From: Theobroma cacao
Lineage: Eukaryota > Streptophyta > Magnoliopsida > Malvales > Malvaceae
Assembly: GCF_000208745.1 (NCBI RefSeq)
Contig: NC_030854.1
Coordinates: 30,459,711-30,523,710 of the forward strand
Length of the DNA: 64,000 nt
Reading direction: 5' to 3'
Shown here: one piece after another, positions 61,950 to 64,000 of the stretch
Numbering within the stretch: position 1 is the first letter of the stretch
Layout: each line of letters opens with the position of its first letter
Made by a program: the position numbers and the translations under genes
Notes under the pieces: model-generated
Told to the model about the DNA's origin: nothing
Databases searched by the model: none
What the model saw: only the letters and a program-made list of their open reading frames with translations

Positions 61950-63540
61950 CTTTTGCTGTATCTGTCCATGTCAATAGCATAAACATATAAATAGGCAGCT
62001 TTATGCCAAGCTTACGAAGATTTACTCAATTAAAAAACCATGTTTGAAATAAAATTTTCCACGCTAATCACAGCGAGAACAATTATTTATCAAAACTATT
62101 AGGAAAACAAGAAATAAAACCAACAAATTTCAGTCAAAGAAAAATTCTATAAAGTAGCCAGATGCAGCAATCTATTCCAAGCCAAAATAGATGTTAGAAG
62201 AAATCATAAAACTCAGGAATGGGGTATAAGAAATTGCACAAGCAAAACATTCATAACAAAGATAGCTGTTGAAAAAGATATCTTAGAGCCATACAATGAA
62301 CTAACCACTGCTATCAAATACACCACTAACTTCACAAAGTTTAAGCTATAAGCAATCATCAACTGTCTTTCGAAGGGAAAAAGAGGTAAACAGGTTCAGA
62401 GGGTAATTGATTACTGCTTCCTTGAGAATATATTTCTTAACGCAGAAAAGGAAGGTGCTAAACCATTTTCCAAGTTCTTGCTCAAATAGTCAAATTGATT
62501 CCTTTCAAACCAATTGTCACTTGAAGTTCTCGTAGCATAGAATAGGAAGATTCTGGGCACACATGAAACAGAACTTGACAGCATTTGCCCATTAATTGCT
62601 GAGGGTAAACGTAATCCACTTAACAAGTAGAAGAATAAAAAAAACTGATTGGAGTAGGAAAAAAAAATTTGCAATGTTAACTGCAGAGCAGTAGATCAAT
62701 TCAATCAACACAAGCCATATAAAAACAACAAAAGGCAATATATAACAATGTTAACTAATTATTCAATCAGTTGCATAAGACAAACATAACCTTTTCCAAA
62801 AAGCTATAACCAATAAACAACTAACAGCTATCTAATTAGTGGAATATAGAAATCGTCAAATTTATCAAGGAAACAAAAAAGAAATCCAATACACCACACT
62901 AAAACGATTCTCTAAGTAGAGAAATCAAACAATCATGTACAAGAAAAGGTATATTTACCAAGAGAATGATTGTATAAAAAATTAACCAAACTTAATTAAT
63001 TCAAACAACAAGCATAAGACTGAACATCATCTCTACCTCAACCTAATTCAAACATGTCAACACAGTGGTTACCACAAATCAAATTGGGGTTCTCACAACA
63101 ACCTGGACAATCCAACTTTTGCAACATAAGACAAGCAAAATGCTACCAGCCATTACTAGAGTTTTGAACAACAACCAGGAACAAAATAGGCAATATAACA
63201 AAACTGTCCGATGTTGCTTTGCAATGTTTTGTGACATACGTAAATATGTTTTGTTTCCGGAAAAAGACAGACAAAGACAACCACTGTTTTTTCTTTCGCA
63301 AAATAAGCATTGGAAGAAAAAGTTTCTTGTTTCCCTTATTGACAGTTTTCATAAAGTAGGTGACTATTGTCCATGAGTACATACCGGTATCATATTTTAA
63401 ACTTTTATTATATTGAAAATATATGAAAACTAGTTAAATAGTGAATTTAATATGAAAATGCAATAAATATATAATTGAATATATCAAAAAGGTTGAAATA
63501 ATTATGTTAAAAATATATTAAATGTACAATTATAAACTAG
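61950..63540. other. Upstream region of the DUF789 gene
   Basis: Expected to hold the DUF789 promoter and any 5' UTR exon. The open frames at 62411-62674 and 63065-63382 show no recognisable domain. No other gene was seen. Confidence 0.5.
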
Positions 63541-63544
63541 TATA

Positions 63545-63638
63545 TGCACCTAAGCATTTGGCTCATTGGTTGGTGCATGATCCCCTACCTGAAGAGCAGG
63601 GTTCGAATCCCCCTTCCGCCAATTAAAGAAAAAAAAAT
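63545..63638 (+). repeat. tRNA-like short repeat (SINE-like), copy 2
   Basis: Same layout as copy 1: GCACCTAAGCATTTGGCTCA, a middle GATCCCCTACCTGAAGAGCA, the B box GTTCGAATCC at about 63601, a CCGCCA end, then an A-rich tail. Confidence 0.75.
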
Positions 63639-63876
63639 CTAGTATAAATACGATTCCATAATATATAAATATAAAAAACTTATATAATATAAAAAAAATA
63701 AACATGTTCTATAATACAAAACATATCTAATGTTTTAATTTTTTGAAAAGTTATCAAGTGTACATTCAATAATCATATCAAATTACAATACAATATTTAA
63801 TAAAATAATCAAAACTCTGATACAATTTTGATCAAAAAACCTCTACTGTAATTATATCAAATCTAATACATAATTA

Positions 63877-63964
63877 CACCTGAGCATATGGCTCATTGGT
63901 TTGTGCATGATCCCCTACCTAAAGAGCAAGGTTCGAATCCCCCTCCCCCACTTATAAAAAAATA
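63877..63964 (+). repeat. tRNA-like short repeat (SINE-like), copy 3
   Basis: CACCTGAGCATATGGCTCAT, GATCCCCTACCTAAAGAGCA and GGTTCGAATCCCCCTCCCCC followed by an A-rich tail. Same strand as copies 1 and 2, and about 335 bases after copy 2. Confidence 0.75.
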
Positions 63965-64000
63965 AACCTAATATATAATTATATCAAATACAAAAATTGA

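Overview
The window is nuclear DNA from a flowering plant, almost certainly a eudicot. The genes have many introns with GT-AG borders, the spacers are AT-rich, plant-only families are present (NHL/LEA_2, CDP1/PARC6, RHL1, YSL transporters, plant 13-lipoxygenase, DUF789), and Ty1/copia, LINE and MITE remains are scattered throughout. One ambiguous base lies at 10917. I cannot name the species from sequence alone.

Layout from left to right: a palindrome and AT-rich tract (1-175); two orphan C-terminal exons facing each other (189-272 plus, 777-866 minus); a single-exon NDR1/HIN1-like gene (3208-3954, plus); a four-exon DUF1308/UPF0415 gene (10189-5414, minus); an eleven-exon plastid-division gene CDP1/PARC6 (18239-11596, minus) with a dead LINE in intron 7; a divergent RHL1 gene (19871-29407, plus, twelve exons) with a probable U12-type AT-AC intron; a Yellow-Stripe-Like oligopeptide/metal-chelate transporter (35103-30414, minus, six exons) convergent with RHL1; a degenerate copia element (about 37374-42462, minus); a second, truncated copia element (45535-46505, minus); a 13-lipoxygenase pseudogene (51585-46506, minus) whose last exon is cut by that element; and a 1217-residue DUF789 protein gene (61949-53286, minus, six exons). 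The right end carries two of three copies of a short tRNA-like repeat.

The genes are individually regulated and do not form a pathway. CDP1 (chloroplast division) and RHL1 (topoisomerase VI cofactor, endoreduplication) are divergent across about 1.6 kb. Exon borders were read from the sequence: phases agree across every junction of the five spliced genes, and their lengths (473, 829, 436, 689 and 1217 residues) fit their families where I know the usual size. I found no CRISPR array, operon, functional tRNA or rRNA gene, or obvious new biological system. The most interesting items are the AT-AC intron of RHL1, the multiply disabled lipoxygenase with an LTR junction inside its coding exon, and the tRNA-like repeat family.
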